A stretch of DNA of 64,000 bases from positions 558,001 to 622,000 of the forward strand of contig NZ_QCZJ01000001.1 in assembly GCF_003075435.1 (NCBI RefSeq). Reading direction: 5' to 3'. Position 1 is the first letter of the stretch; each line of letters starts with the position of its first letter. Source of the stretch: Terrimonas sp. Lineage in GTDB: Bacteria; Bacteroidota; Bacteroidia; Chitinophagales; Chitinophagaceae. The notes below the pieces were generated by a model that had not been told where the DNA came from, searched no databases, and saw only the letters and a program-made list of their open reading frames with translations. The position numbers and the translations under genes were made by a program. Positions 53,463 to 62,920 of this stretch are shown here, in pieces.

Positions 53463-54264
53463 TTAACAATATTTTCTGGGGAACAATAACTATTATTTTA
53501 AACTTACCGTCTTCTCTTGAAAAATTAATTTTACCTTTTAGCAAGGTTACACGATTCTGAATGTTTTTTAATCCAAGCCCTTCTTTATTATAGCGTAATT
53601 TTTCAAACTCTTCCTGCACCAGCCCCTTACCATTATGCAGTATGACGAGCATTAGCTCATTATTTGTAAACTTAGAATATACTTCTACCCTTGTTGCGCC
53701 GGCATGTTTCAGAATATTATTTACCAACTCCTGCATAAGCCTGTATATGCTTATATCACTTTCACAACTTTGAACCGGATAGCTGCTATCCAACTCTACA
53801 ACTGTCTCTATAATTGTTCCGTTGGTAATTTTTGAAATAAAATGCCGGATTGCTTCAGTTAATCCAAATTCTTTTAAAATATTAGAATGAAGATTATGAG
53901 ATATTCCTCTCACTTTATGAATAGCCTCATCCAATAATTCTTCCCCTTTCCGATAAAGCTGTTGTGACCGCTCATCAAGATTTGCAAATTTGATTCCCTG
54001 AAAATGCAGTTTGGAAGCTGATAATATGGCACCCACCTCATCATGCAACTCTTCAGCAATGCGGTGCCGTTCCGTTTCTTCACTTTTTATGGCCGCTTCA
54101 ACAAGTTGGTTTTGCTGTGCTTCTTTAAGTAATTTTAAATTTTTCCGATGCTGGATTTTTCTTTTACGGTTTTGCAAAAAGGCATATAAAAAACTGGTGA
54201 ATAGTATCAGCATTGTAATTATGCCGACAATTATCAACACACTGATGGTATTATCTCCCCTCAT
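53449..54264 (-). CDS. Membrane-anchored sensor histidine kinase
   Basis: 271 residues. One N-terminal transmembrane helix (VLIIVGIITMLILFTSFLYAFL), a short coiled coil, phosphoacceptor H74 in RHRIAEELHDEVGAIL (HisKA_3 type), and an ATPase domain with QELVNNILKHAGATR, LHNGKGL and GLKNIQNRV. There is no sizeable sensing domain of its own, so it probably takes its signal from the membrane protein encoded just upstream (14-base overlap). It is the cognate kinase of the downstream regulator. Confidence 0.93.
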   Translation of the reverse strand: MRGDNTISVLIIVGIITMLILFTSFLYAFLQNRKRKIQHRKNLKLLKEAQQNQLVEAAIKSEETERHRIAEELHDEVGAILSASKLHFQGIKFANLDERSQQLYRKGEELLDEAIHKVRGISHNLHSNILKEFGLTEAIRHFISKITNGTIIETVVELDSSYPVQSCESDISIYRLMQELVNNILKHAGATRVEVYSKFTNNELMLVILHNGKGLVQEEFEKLRYNKEGLGLKNIQNRVTLLKGKINFSREDGKFKIIVIVPQKILLNEKN

Positions 54265-54913
54265 AAAAACCTTTTGCTATAAATATGCAAAAAACAATGT
54301 ATGCAATATTATGAATATCCCATATTTTCTCAGCTAACCCGATATTACTATCAATTAACGGCACATAAAAAAGGAAAACAAAAAAATTGATTACAACATA
54401 TATGCTTAACCCGGTTACAATCCAAAAATCAGCGCTATATCTTTCGTTTTGCTGCTCTTCGTTTAAATTATGTAAGTAATATGAAATACAATAGACCAAT
54501 AAAATAAAAGCTTCAATACTTAGCAATAGTCCGCTTATGTGCTCATTACTATTAAATTTTTCAAAGACCGAAAAATTAATTATAATAAAAAGCAAAAGAA
54601 ATTCTGATATATAACGGTTGAACTTAACAACAAACGGAACCTTTATCCCTGCAAAAAAAATTGTAAAACAAGCGTATCTCAATATTGAATGCAGGTTATA
54701 CAAAAAAGTATTTTGCTGAAGCCATTCAGGCAAATGTAACTCCTCTTTATAATCAGCAATAATATTACCACTCAAATTCATTAAAAAAGCAATTGTCACA
54801 TATACAAAAATCGGTTTTAATAAGTAAACCGATTGTTTATTTATAACAAATAATGGTATGCAAAGCGCCCATACTTCTGACCAGTCGAGTATTCGTTGTA
54901 AAATATCATTCAT
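54251..54913 (-). CDS. Polytopic membrane protein of the two-component operon
   Basis: 220 residues with about seven hydrophobic segments (ALCIPLFVINKQ, PIFVYVTIAFLMNLSG, ILRYACFTIFFAGIKVP, FLLLFIIINFSVF, GLLLSIEAFILLVYCISYYL, WIVTGLSIYVVINFFVFLFYV and NIAYIVFCIFIAKGF). No family is recognised, but the 7TM layout is like sensor-type membrane proteins. It overlaps the kinase gene, suggesting it is the sensory input unit. Confidence 0.75.
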   Translation of the reverse strand: MNDILQRILDWSEVWALCIPLFVINKQSVYLLKPIFVYVTIAFLMNLSGNIIADYKEELHLPEWLQQNTFLYNLHSILRYACFTIFFAGIKVPFVVKFNRYISEFLLLFIIINFSVFEKFNSNEHISGLLLSIEAFILLVYCISYYLHNLNEEQQNERYSADFWIVTGLSIYVVINFFVFLFYVPLIDSNIGLAEKIWDIHNIAYIVFCIFIAKGFYEGR

Positions 54914-55557
54914 TATTGCTTGGAGGCGTTGCGGGGTGGAGAAGGATTTAGAGGTGTCGCATTAAATCGTTTTTTTAACTCCTGTAGCGCTTCTTTATCA
55001 TGTATCCTCTCGACATCTTCGTATCTAAGAGGTCTTCCATCCTTATCTTTATTTAAATATACCCAATAATAAACAAAATCAACCTTATTACTTTTTGAAT
55101 TTGTCTTAATAACATCTGGAATAAAGTACAAGGCATCAGCTTTACCAACGCTATCAAACATAAAAAAAAGTTTTTCTATTGTTGTAATATAAACACCTGT
55201 TCCTACTGTATTCTCTACTTGAACTTCATTAAACCCTTCTCCGATTTCGTCAAAATCTAATTTGCAAATTGGTTTGCAAGTATCACTATTGCAACTTGGA
55301 TCGAAAACAAATCCCTTTAAAATAAACCTTGGTCTATTTGCTCTGAAAACTCCTCCATTTTTCCTAAGTTTATTTTGAATAACTATATAAGCCTGAGGGT
55401 TTTTAGAATAACAGTCCTTCACAATATCCCTAGAGATTTTTTGTGGATAAAACCAAGCTTGGCGATCAAAACTGGATTTCTTCGTTATAGAAAATCCAAA
55501 TACAGCAGATATAAGTATTAAGAAAATGTGTCGCGCATTAAACTTTAGCCACTTCAT
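54913..55557 (-). CDS. Unknown exported/anchored protein, first gene of the operon
   Basis: 214 residues. An N-terminal hydrophobic stretch (ARHIFLILISAVFGFSIT) serves as a signal or anchor. Four cysteines in SCNSDTCKPICKL-like context (PSCNSDTCKPICKLDFDE) suggest disulfides. No family recognised. It begins the operon that continues with the membrane protein, kinase and regulator, and shares one base with the next gene. Confidence 0.65.
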   Translation of the reverse strand: MKWLKFNARHIFLILISAVFGFSITKKSSFDRQAWFYPQKISRDIVKDCYSKNPQAYIVIQNKLRKNGGVFRANRPRFILKGFVFDPSCNSDTCKPICKLDFDEIGEGFNEVQVENTVGTGVYITTIEKLFFMFDSVGKADALYFIPDVIKTNSKSNKVDFVYYWVYLNKDKDGRPLRYEDVERIHDKEALQELKKRFNATPLNPSPPRNASKQ

Positions 55558-55826
55558 AAAAGAGATTTAAAAATTAAGAATCCAATTTTCATCCGGGGAG
55601 ATTATTCTTAATTTCTATAGAGCGGGAGTATGAATTAAATATACAGCTTTTCTTAAAATTAAGAAACTTGTTTTATGCGTATTTCTACGTATAATCAGTT
55701 GAACAGGTAAATACGTTCATGCTAATAGCTTTTATAAGTATACCTACTGCATTTTTATTTTACGCATTTCCCACCTTGACTTCACCTCTCCCGCAATAGC
55801 ATATTTGCTGTATAAAATTTACAATT

Positions 55827-56273
55827 ATGAAAAAGATTCTCAACAACCAATGCTTCATGATCATCGCAGCGATGATCTTTTTTGGCGCTCAGAAAGCTAA
55901 TGCACAATTAACCAGTTCAAAAGTTGCATCCATAATGGAAAATTACGGATGGACTAAAAAAGCGGATACCCGTTATGCTTATCTTAAGGAAAGTGAAAGC
56001 ACAACACCGGTAACCTATACTTTTTATTACGGGCTTGAATATGCAATAGTTGCATACTCAGATGATACTGATGTGCAGGATATAGATATTCAGGTTTGTT
56101 ACCCAAGCGGCAATGTATATCTTCAGGATAATGAATTTGATGATATCTCGATATTAAAATTTGTTCCTCCCTACGATATGAATCGTGGCGTTAAAATAAC
56201 TAATTACTCCTCGCTCGAAAAACATTTCACATCCAAATGCAACTTCATAATTTTTTACAGAACAGTGGAGTGA
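55827..56273 (+). CDS. Small secreted protein, unknown
   Basis: 148 residues, signal peptide ending ANA (NQCFMIIAAMIFFGAQKANAQ). The mature protein has no recognised family. It has a TPVTYTFYYGLEYAIVAYSDDTDVQDIDIQV stretch and a final CNFIIFYRTVE, indicating a compact beta domain. First of three small exported proteins in a row. Confidence 0.65.
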   Translation: MKKILNNQCFMIIAAMIFFGAQKANAQLTSSKVASIMENYGWTKKADTRYAYLKESESTTPVTYTFYYGLEYAIVAYSDDTDVQDIDIQVCYPSGNVYLQDNEFDDISILKFVPPYDMNRGVKITNYSSLEKHFTSKCNFIIFYRTVE

Positions 56274-56321
56274 GATAAGAAATCAGGTTCATTTATTTAA
56301 ATAATTTTTAAAAATATAGTT

Positions 56322-56759
56322 ATGAAAAAAATATATTTCCTGTTACTTATATCTACAGCATGTGCCTCATTTTTTTCATGCAGAAAAAAAACAGGTTGCA
56401 TGGATTCACAAGCGACAAACTATAATATTGAAGCAGAGGCAGACTGCAATTGCTGTCAATTTGAAAAAGTAGTTTTTTACTCGCGATATGCAAGTTATAA
56501 TGTTGGCGGAATATGGTATTCTATATTATCCTATCCTTTAAAAGTATATGTAAATAACCAGGACATAGGTACCATTACAGCTTTCTACCCAAGCGGTCCG
56601 GGAACAGGCACTGTACCAGGAGTAGTGTTATATGACCCGGGAGACAATAAAAAAATAGAATGGTATGCAAAAGTGACCGCTCCCAATGGAAATTTTATAA
56701 TACTTGGTTCGGGTACTTTTAATGCCGGCAAACAACCCATAGCAATTCCTGTATTTTAA
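56322..56759 (+). CDS. Small lipoprotein with GCMDxxATNYN motif
   Basis: 145 residues. Signal with lipobox CASFFSC. Directly after it comes GCMDSQATNYNIEAEADCNC, the GCxDxxAxNYNxxAxxDxxxC repeat seen in many Bacteroidota surface proteins, with paired cysteines. The rest (VVFYSRYASYNVGGIWYSILSYPLKVYVNNQDIG) is strand-rich. Function unknown. Probably exposed on the outer membrane. Confidence 0.7.
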   Translation: MKKIYFLLLISTACASFFSCRKKTGCMDSQATNYNIEAEADCNCCQFEKVVFYSRYASYNVGGIWYSILSYPLKVYVNNQDIGTITAFYPSGPGTGTVPGVVLYDPGDNKKIEWYAKVTAPNGNFIILGSGTFNAGKQPIAIPVF

Positions 56760-56817
56760 ACAAATACTTATGCAACTTAATAATTCATTTTTACCAAAAA
56801 CTTCAAAAAATATTTTT

Positions 56818-57240
56818 ATGAAAAAGATGATTTCCCTTGCAATGTATATTATTGCCTTTAAAATGAGCTTTTCACAGTCCTATAAATTCGATGGCGATTG
56901 GTCAGGAAAAATTAATATCAACGGTGGTAACGAGACCATGTGGGTAAGAATAAAAATCCAATCGAATAGTATCACTCAATATTTCTATAATGAGCAAAAT
57001 AGTATCTGGACTCCCACTTACCCGGCATTCGCCAAGTATGATTACAACAAAAACAACTATATCTATTTTTGGATGAACAACAGCACTGTTTGGAGTGAAA
57101 CACAAACATATATGCTTTCCTATGTTAATTCAGACAAATTATATGTTGTTTGGTCCAGGCAGGTGAACAACATTCAATCCGGCGATTATGATACCTGGAG
57201 TTTACAGGGGACAGGATATTTAACAAGACGAGACGACTAA
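56818..57240 (+). CDS. Small secreted protein, unknown
   Basis: 140 residues from ATG 56818, where the signal peptide starts (MKKMISLAMYIIAFKMSFSQ); ATG 56770 would add 16 unlikely residues. The mature part is a beta-rich single domain (YKFDGDWSGKININGGNETMWVRIKIQSNSITQYF ... DKLYVVWSRQVNNIQSGDYDTWSLQGTGYL). Not recognised; no catalytic motif. Confidence 0.65.
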   Translation: MKKMISLAMYIIAFKMSFSQSYKFDGDWSGKININGGNETMWVRIKIQSNSITQYFYNEQNSIWTPTYPAFAKYDYNKNNYIYFWMNNSTVWSETQTYMLSYVNSDKLYVVWSRQVNNIQSGDYDTWSLQGTGYLTRRDD

Positions 57241-57262
57241 AAGGGTGTTTTTTAATTACGAT

Positions 57263-57300
57263 AAGAAGCCGTCTCATTAGCTTGAGGCGGTCTTCTTTTT
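57263..57300. terminator. Terminator after the secreted-protein run
   Basis: AAGAAGCCGTCTC and GAGGCGGTCTTCTT pair with one mismatch and one bulge around ATTAGCTT, followed by T5. Confidence 0.8.
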
Positions 57301-57451
57301 AGAGTAGTTCCAATTCTTATTTTGCATAATTAAAAGCATCTTATTGTACAATATGCTCAACCCCGCATGCTCTATGTTCTTCATAATGCTATGCAAATGT
57401 CTCCTGCTTTGCACAAATATATTCACCCGGAACGCCGTTCTGAAACAATAC

Positions 57452-58087
57452 CTAAAATAAACCATACAACTGTGAATCTACTTTTTGTATGATATCTCCG
57501 AGGTCTTCTTCGTTTTCAGGAAATTTATTTTTGTCAATATTAATAACCAGTAACTGGCCTTCTTTATAACCGTCAATCCACTTGTTATAATATTCGTTCA
57601 GGCGTTTCAGGTAATCGAGGCGGATATTTTCTTCATACTCCCTTCCTCTTTTTTGAATCTGACCAACCAGTGTTGGCACAGAAGCCTGCAGGTAAATTAA
57701 AAGATCAGGAGGTTTGACCATGCGCTTTAATGTTTCAAAAAAACGGAAATAGTTTTCAAAATCACGTTTGCTCATCAAACCCATTTCATGCAGGTTGGGA
57801 GCGAATATATGCGCATCTTCATAAATCGTTCTGTCCTGTATAACCGTCTCCTCTCCTTTCTGAATTTCCAGCAACTGGTTCAGCCTGTTATTCAGAAAAT
57901 ATATCTGGAGGTTAAAGCTCCAGCGCGGCATGTCTTCGTAAAAATCGTAGAGGTAAGGATTATGATCTACATCCTCAAATTGTGGAATCCAGCGGTAATG
58001 CTTGCTCAGCATTTCCGTAAGTGTTGTTTTTCCGGCTCCTATATTTCCGGCTATAGCAATGTGTTTGGGTTTTTTAGTTTTCGCCAT
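57452..58087 (-). CDS. Deoxynucleoside kinase
   Basis: 211 residues. P-loop HIAIAGNIGAGKTTLTEML near the N-terminus, WSFNLQIYFLNNRLNQLLEIQKG, the QDRTIYEDAHIFAPNLHEMG (DRS/DRT motif), and PPDLLIYLQASVPTLVGQIQKRGREYEENI (LID arginines). These are diagnostic of the dNK/dCK family, which phosphorylates deoxynucleosides for salvage. Length fits. Not linked to other nucleotide genes. Confidence 0.93.
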   Translation of the reverse strand: MAKTKKPKHIAIAGNIGAGKTTLTEMLSKHYRWIPQFEDVDHNPYLYDFYEDMPRWSFNLQIYFLNNRLNQLLEIQKGEETVIQDRTIYEDAHIFAPNLHEMGLMSKRDFENYFRFFETLKRMVKPPDLLIYLQASVPTLVGQIQKRGREYEENIRLDYLKRLNEYYNKWIDGYKEGQLLVINIDKNKFPENEEDLGDIIQKVDSQLYGLF

Positions 58088-58201
58088 TACTTTAAAATAA
58101 ATTCAATTTTGAAAAACGGGATATGGGATCGGATTAATAAGCACGGGTAATGTTCAAGTTAAATAATTTTACGTGCTCAGCGTTTATAAACTTTATTTTT
58201 T

Positions 58202-59212
58202 TTAAAAATATTTTATACCTACTGCTTTCCTGACCAATTCCATGGTATTCTTAGCGCTTTTGCCGGATTTTGCGGCTCCTTTTTCTAATATCTCTTTAAG
58301 GTAGGTTTCATTATTTCTTATTTCGCGTGCCTTTTCACGAACAGGCATTATAAACCGGATCATATCTTCTGCCAGTTGTTTTTTCATATCTCCATACCTG
58401 ATATTGCAGTTGTTATAATCCAAAAGGAATTTATTATACGCTTCTTCATTACCGGTTAATCTCATAAGCTGAAATATGTTTTCAATATAATCCGGCATAG
58501 GTGTATTGGGTTCCTGCGGTCCCTGATCGGTTTTTGCCTTCATCACTTTTTTACGGATCAGCTCATCATCATCAGACAGATACAATGTAGCATTCTGGTT
58601 CTCACTCTTGCTCATCTTTCCCGTACCATCCAGGCTTGGCACTTTAACCAGTTCCTCCCCAAAATTAAATGCTACAGGTTCAGGAAATATCTCACCATAC
58701 CTGTGATTAAATCTCGCCGCAAAATTCCTTGCCATTTCCAGGTGTTGCTCCTGGTCTTTACCAACAGGTACATATAATGCACGATGCAATAATATATCTG
58801 CCGCCTGCAATACAGGATAAGTCAGCAGAGCGGCATTTATATTCTGAGGTTGCTGGCGGGCCTTGTCTTTAAATGTAGTTGTTTTCTCCAGTTCACCTTT
58901 GTATGCAAGCGTATTAAGATAAAAATATAATTCTGATGTTTCATATACATCACTCTGGCAGTACAAGGCAGCTTTATCAGGGTCAAGCCCGCAGGCTATG
59001 TATTCAGAAACAACATGTAACACATGCTGGCGTAAAGTTTTTGTATCGGGATGCGTGGTAAGCGAATGCAGGTCTGCTACCATAAAATAACATTCATATT
59101 CTTCCTGCATGCGTACATAATTCTTTAACGCGCCAAAATAACTGCCGAGATGTAAAATACCCGTGGGGCGGATGCCACTCATCACTATCGGCCTGTCTGC
59201 AACTTTTTCCAT
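58202..59212 (-). CDS. trpS: Tryptophanyl-tRNA synthetase
   Basis: 336 residues. Class I motifs are GIRPTGILHLGSYFGALKNY (HIGH variant) and GTGKMSKSENQNATLYLSDD (KMSKS). ADLHSLTTHPDT and VPVGKDQEQHLEMARN are TrpRS-type. It charges tRNA-Trp. Transcribed alone from a TATCTTCG promoter box on the minus strand. Confidence 0.96.
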   Translation of the reverse strand: MEKVADRPIVMSGIRPTGILHLGSYFGALKNYVRMQEEYECYFMVADLHSLTTHPDTKTLRQHVLHVVSEYIACGLDPDKAALYCQSDVYETSELYFYLNTLAYKGELEKTTTFKDKARQQPQNINAALLTYPVLQAADILLHRALYVPVGKDQEQHLEMARNFAARFNHRYGEIFPEPVAFNFGEELVKVPSLDGTGKMSKSENQNATLYLSDDDELIRKKVMKAKTDQGPQEPNTPMPDYIENIFQLMRLTGNEEAYNKFLLDYNNCNIRYGDMKKQLAEDMIRFIMPVREKAREIRNNETYLKEILEKGAAKSGKSAKNTMELVRKAVGIKYF

Positions 59213-59218
59213 AGCGGG

Positions 59219-59226
59219 CGAAGATA
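59219..59226 (-). promoter_or_regulatory. -7 box of trpS
   Basis: On the minus strand TATCTTCG lies six bases before the ATG at 59212, the same box as before rmlA. No -33 element could be fixed. Confidence 0.4.
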
Positions 59227-59405
59227 CGGCAATAAAATTTTCGGGAAATGGTTAACCCGGCTAAATTCACTTTTTTTGCCACTGTGTTGCTCTCAGGTTA
59301 TTTAAGATTGCCCGGACCAGCCCGTACTTGTATTTATTAATTGGCATATAATGGAGTGTATCACATTTCATTAACTTGCTGACCTGTTTATCATTACTTT
59401 GTTAT

Positions 59406-60482
59406 ATGAGCCGAAATTATGCCATCATTACTTTTTTAGTTTGCGTTATTACAATAAGCGTTTATAGCTGTAAAACTGTTCCCGCAAAAGAAGTGCCTGC
59501 GGATACGATGCAAAAAGTATTTGAAGAAGTAAAAACTCCGTATAAATATGGCGTTGTATTAGCCGCGCCTGACACCACAAAAATGGCAGACAGCCCTACT
59601 GTATTCCGTATGAATGGAAAGTGGTACATGAGCTATATTATCTTTGATGGAAGAGGATATGAAACATGGCTGGCAGAGAGTGACGACCTGCTGCATTGGA
59701 CAACAAAAGGACGGCTGATGTCTTTTACAGAAAACACCTGGGATGCGAGTCAAAAAGCTGGTTACCCGTCATTGGTAGATATTATATGGAACGGAACTTA
59801 TGAGCCAATGAAATATGAAAATAAATACTGGATGAGTTATTTAGGTGGTGCAGATAAAGGATATGAAGCAGGCAGGTTAGGCATAGGTATGTCAACTACT
59901 GCGGATATCAGTAAGACAGAAGAAGTGCTGCGATTCCCGGCGCCTGTATTGTCGGCAATTGATGATGATGTGAGATGGTACGATAATAAAACCATTTACA
60001 AAAGTTCGGTTATACATGATGCGGAAAAGAAAACAGGTTATCCTTTTATAATGTACTATAATGCTGCCGGGGACAGCACGCATGAAGGTCACCAGTTTGA
60101 GAGTATTGCAATGGCTGCTTCAAATGATATGAAACAATGGAAACGTTTGGGAGATAGTCCCCTGATCACCAAAGGAAGGGGAATATGTGGAGACGCACAG
60201 ATTGTGAAGATGGGAAAATTATACGTAATGTTTTATTTTGGCTATAACTGGCATGATGGAGATCATTCCGCATTTGAGCGCTTTGCTTGTTCATACGATT
60301 TAATTAACTGGACACCCTGGGAAGGAGAAAATTTAATACAGCCGTCTGTTGGTTTTGACAAACAATATGCGCATAAACCCTGGGTAATAAAATGGAATGG
60401 GGTGGTATATCATTTTTATAATGCCGTTGGAGATAAGGGAAGAGTAATTGCATTGGCAACTTCAAAAGACCTGTCAAAGTAA
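59406..60482 (+). CDS. Secreted GH43/GH32-like five-bladed propeller lipoprotein
   Basis: 358 residues from ATG 59406 with lipobox ISVYSC. The blades of a GH43-like propeller are visible: MADSPTVFRMNGKWYMSYIIFDG, YETWLAESDDLLHWTTKG, MKYENKYWMSYLGGADKGYE, ICGDAQIVKMGKLYVMFYFGYNW and HKPWVIKWNGVVYHFYNAVGDK. The D-S-P-T start and the acidic D-A-Q segment correspond to catalytic-site regions of these families. Probably a glycosidase on plant- or algal-type polysaccharide. Convergent with the L,D-transpeptidase gene, 56 bases apart. Confidence 0.8.
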   Translation: MSRNYAIITFLVCVITISVYSCKTVPAKEVPADTMQKVFEEVKTPYKYGVVLAAPDTTKMADSPTVFRMNGKWYMSYIIFDGRGYETWLAESDDLLHWTTKGRLMSFTENTWDASQKAGYPSLVDIIWNGTYEPMKYENKYWMSYLGGADKGYEAGRLGIGMSTTADISKTEEVLRFPAPVLSAIDDDVRWYDNKTIYKSSVIHDAEKKTGYPFIMYYNAAGDSTHEGHQFESIAMAASNDMKQWKRLGDSPLITKGRGICGDAQIVKMGKLYVMFYFGYNWHDGDHSAFERFACSYDLINWTPWEGENLIQPSVGFDKQYAHKPWVIKWNGVVYHFYNAVGDKGRVIALATSKDLSK

Positions 60483-60538
60483 ATTTAACCATCCAAAATA
60501 TCCAGCCAGCTTTCTTCGGAAAAGGCAGCCGTTTAAAA

Positions 60539-62149
60539 TTACTTGTTGAACATTTGTTTTTCCAGCTTCGCGTCATGCCCGTATACATCATCTCTGAAGT
60601 TCAGCCCTCCTTTTGAGTCAACCCAGGCAGTAAAATACCCGATAAATACAGGCACTGTTTCCTTAAGGGTTACATACTTTTCTTTGCCACTTTTCATGGC
60701 AGCAGTAATTTTTTCAGATGTCCATGTACTGTCGTCACGCAAAAGAAATTCAGCTAATTTTTTTGGCTCCCCCAGGCGTATACAACCATGACTGAAAGCC
60801 CGCTTGCTTTCGCCGAACAAACTTTTTGCAGGGGTATCATGCATGTAGATATTATAATTATTGGGGAATAAAAATTTTACCCTGCCCAGGGAGTTGTTTG
60901 CTCCCGGCTTTTGACGTACGTTGGGTAGCCCTCCTGCATTACCGGTAATTTCCATATTATGATTAGCCAGGTAATTTTTATTTTTCTTTATGCCAGGCAG
61001 AATTTCGTTTCTCACAATACTTGGCGGTACATTCCAGTAAGGGCTGAACACAACATATTTTAAATCTCCGCTAAATATAACCGTATTGTGCTGTCCGCTG
61101 CCCACCACAACATTCATATTAAATTTCAGCCTGCCTTCTTCAAATATATGCAGCTTAAATTCCGGTATATTAACAAGCAGGTAATCGGTTTTAATTTCCT
61201 CCGGCACCCAGCGCATTCTTTCAAGATTAATAAGCATTTGTTTTATGCGTTTACCAATTGGCTGATTCATTTCCTGTAGTGTTGCACCTGCAATTATTCC
61301 ATCAGCTTTTAAGCCATACCGGTATTGAAATTTTTTTACGGCATCAACCAGGGTATCTGTAAACAGGGTTGAAGAGTCAGGCATGGTAAAATCTCCTGTA
61401 AGCAAAAGCCTGCGTTTTATATCTGTAATAGCAACTGATGTATCTCCTTTCTGAAATTTCTTCTTCGTTGTTTGTATGGGCTCCCATCCTCCGTTTTTCT
61501 CTATAGCATAATATTTGATCAGCGCTTCTTTCAGATGTTTATAATAAGGATTAATAGGCTCATAACTTTTTGTTCCTTCTCCCTTATGCTGAATCAATGA
61601 ATCGAGCGTAGCGATCAAATCAATTTTCTTTCTTGGTATATACCATTTCAGATCGTTAGTGTTAAGCCCGTAGCTACCTGTATATTCTTTTGCGGCATAC
61701 CTGAAAAACTGTCGTGTTAATGTAAGTTCTGCTTTCAGCCTGTTACTGTCGGCCAACTGAATTGCGTGTCCTCCATTTTCTAATGTATCAAATACCTGTT
61801 GCAATATTGGGTTCACTAAACTGCTGTCCCGGGTATAGCTTACATATTCATTTTGAAGATTCAGAAAATTGTACACCTGTTCTGCAGGTCCATCATTGGA
61901 AAACCATGCATACTGGTAATTCCTTGCATTGTAAAAACTCCTTAAACGGTTGGCTGTTGAATCTCTGATATTGTATCGCTCAATATAATTTTCAAGACTT
62001 GTGCTATCAAAAAAGAGTTCTGTAAAGGAGTTACCGACATTAATAGTCGTATCTCTCTGCTCTATTTTACCGGCAATATTTTTTTCTTCTTCATTTTGAT
62101 TACATGAAAAGAATATAATAAGTACAACACATAAAAGGCTTATTTTCAC
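60539..62149 (-). CDS. L,D-transpeptidase (YcbB-like)
   Basis: 536 residues. N-terminal signal with a lipoprotein-like CVVLIIFFSC. A peptidoglycan-binding domain is seen at about DTLVDAVKKFQYRYGLKADGIIAGATLQEMN. The YkuD-type catalytic domain has YLLVNIPEFKLHIFEEGRL, IMHDTP-like NIYMHDTPAKSLFGE and the catalytic cysteine in AFSHGCIRL. It crosslinks peptidoglycan through 3-3 bonds. The long N-terminal scaffold is typical of YcbB. Located at the membrane. Confidence 0.92.
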   Translation of the reverse strand: MKISLLCVVLIIFFSCNQNEEEKNIAGKIEQRDTTINVGNSFTELFFDSTSLENYIERYNIRDSTANRLRSFYNARNYQYAWFSNDGPAEQVYNFLNLQNEYVSYTRDSSLVNPILQQVFDTLENGGHAIQLADSNRLKAELTLTRQFFRYAAKEYTGSYGLNTNDLKWYIPRKKIDLIATLDSLIQHKGEGTKSYEPINPYYKHLKEALIKYYAIEKNGGWEPIQTTKKKFQKGDTSVAITDIKRRLLLTGDFTMPDSSTLFTDTLVDAVKKFQYRYGLKADGIIAGATLQEMNQPIGKRIKQMLINLERMRWVPEEIKTDYLLVNIPEFKLHIFEEGRLKFNMNVVVGSGQHNTVIFSGDLKYVVFSPYWNVPPSIVRNEILPGIKKNKNYLANHNMEITGNAGGLPNVRQKPGANNSLGRVKFLFPNNYNIYMHDTPAKSLFGESKRAFSHGCIRLGEPKKLAEFLLRDDSTWTSEKITAAMKSGKEKYVTLKETVPVFIGYFTAWVDSKGGLNFRDDVYGHDAKLEKQMFNK

Positions 62150-62185
62150 TTGCTGCAGGTTTTGATAAATGTAATAATACGCTGG

Positions 62186-62863
62186 TTAATCTTCAAGAAT
62201 GTCCGGTCGCCGTTCTTCAGTTCTTTTTATCGCCATATCATGGCGCCAGTCTGCCACTCTTTTAGGATCGCCGCTTAACAAAATATCCGGCACCTTCCAG
62301 CCGCGATATTCTGCCGGGCGGGTGTATACCGGCGGTGACAATAAATTATCCTGGAAAGAATCAAACAAAGCTGATGTTTCATCATTTAAAACACCTGGCA
62401 ACAAACGGCCAATGGCATCTACCAATACCGCGGCGGGTAATTCACCTCCGCTTAATACATAATCGCCGATAGAAATTTCTTTTGTGATAAAATATTCACG
62501 CACTCTTTCATCAATGCCTTTATAATGTCCGCAGATTAATAACAGATTGGCTTTAAGCGAAAGTTGATTGGCGGTATGTTGTGTTAACCGTTCGCCATCT
62601 GGTGTGAGGTAAATAATTTCATCATATTTTCTTAATAACGATAGTTCTTCAATCGCTTTTACCAATGGTTCGCACATCATAACCATACCCGCTCCACCAC
62701 CATACTGGTAATCATCTACCTGTCCGTAAGCGTTTACAGCCCATTTTCTGAGTTGATGAATTTCTATCTGCAATAATCCCTTTTCTCTTGCACGTTTCAT
62801 CATGGAGTGTGCAAAAGGGCTTTCCAGCAATTCAGGTAATACCGTTAAAATATCTATATGCAT
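62186..62863 (-). CDS. trmD: tRNA (guanine-37-N1)-methyltransferase
   Basis: 225 residues. The SPOUT knot signature is GGGAGMVMMCEPLVKAI near residue 57, LLICGHYKGIDERV (SAM-binding knot), and SIGDYVLSGGELPAAVLVDAIGRLLPGVLN. It methylates G37 next to the anticodon to prevent frameshifting. The gene often sits with rpsP-rimM-trmD-rplS; here it stands alone. A TATCTTTG box lies just upstream. Confidence 0.96.
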   Translation of the reverse strand: MHIDILTVLPELLESPFAHSMMKRAREKGLLQIEIHQLRKWAVNAYGQVDDYQYGGGAGMVMMCEPLVKAIEELSLLRKYDEIIYLTPDGERLTQHTANQLSLKANLLLICGHYKGIDERVREYFITKEISIGDYVLSGGELPAAVLVDAIGRLLPGVLNDETSALFDSFQDNLLSPPVYTRPAEYRGWKVPDILLSGDPKRVADWRHDMAIKRTEERRPDILED

Positions 62864-62867
62864 CGGG

Positions 62868-62875
62868 CAAAGATA
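62868..62875 (-). promoter_or_regulatory. -7 box of trmD
   Basis: On the minus strand TATCTTTG matches TANNTTTG exactly, four bases before the ATG. The -33 TTTG is not clear, so the call rests on the -7 match. Confidence 0.5.
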
Positions 62876-62920
62876 AAGACGGCAGGAGCAAAATAAATCC
62901 CCAGCGAATAAGAAAGTATG

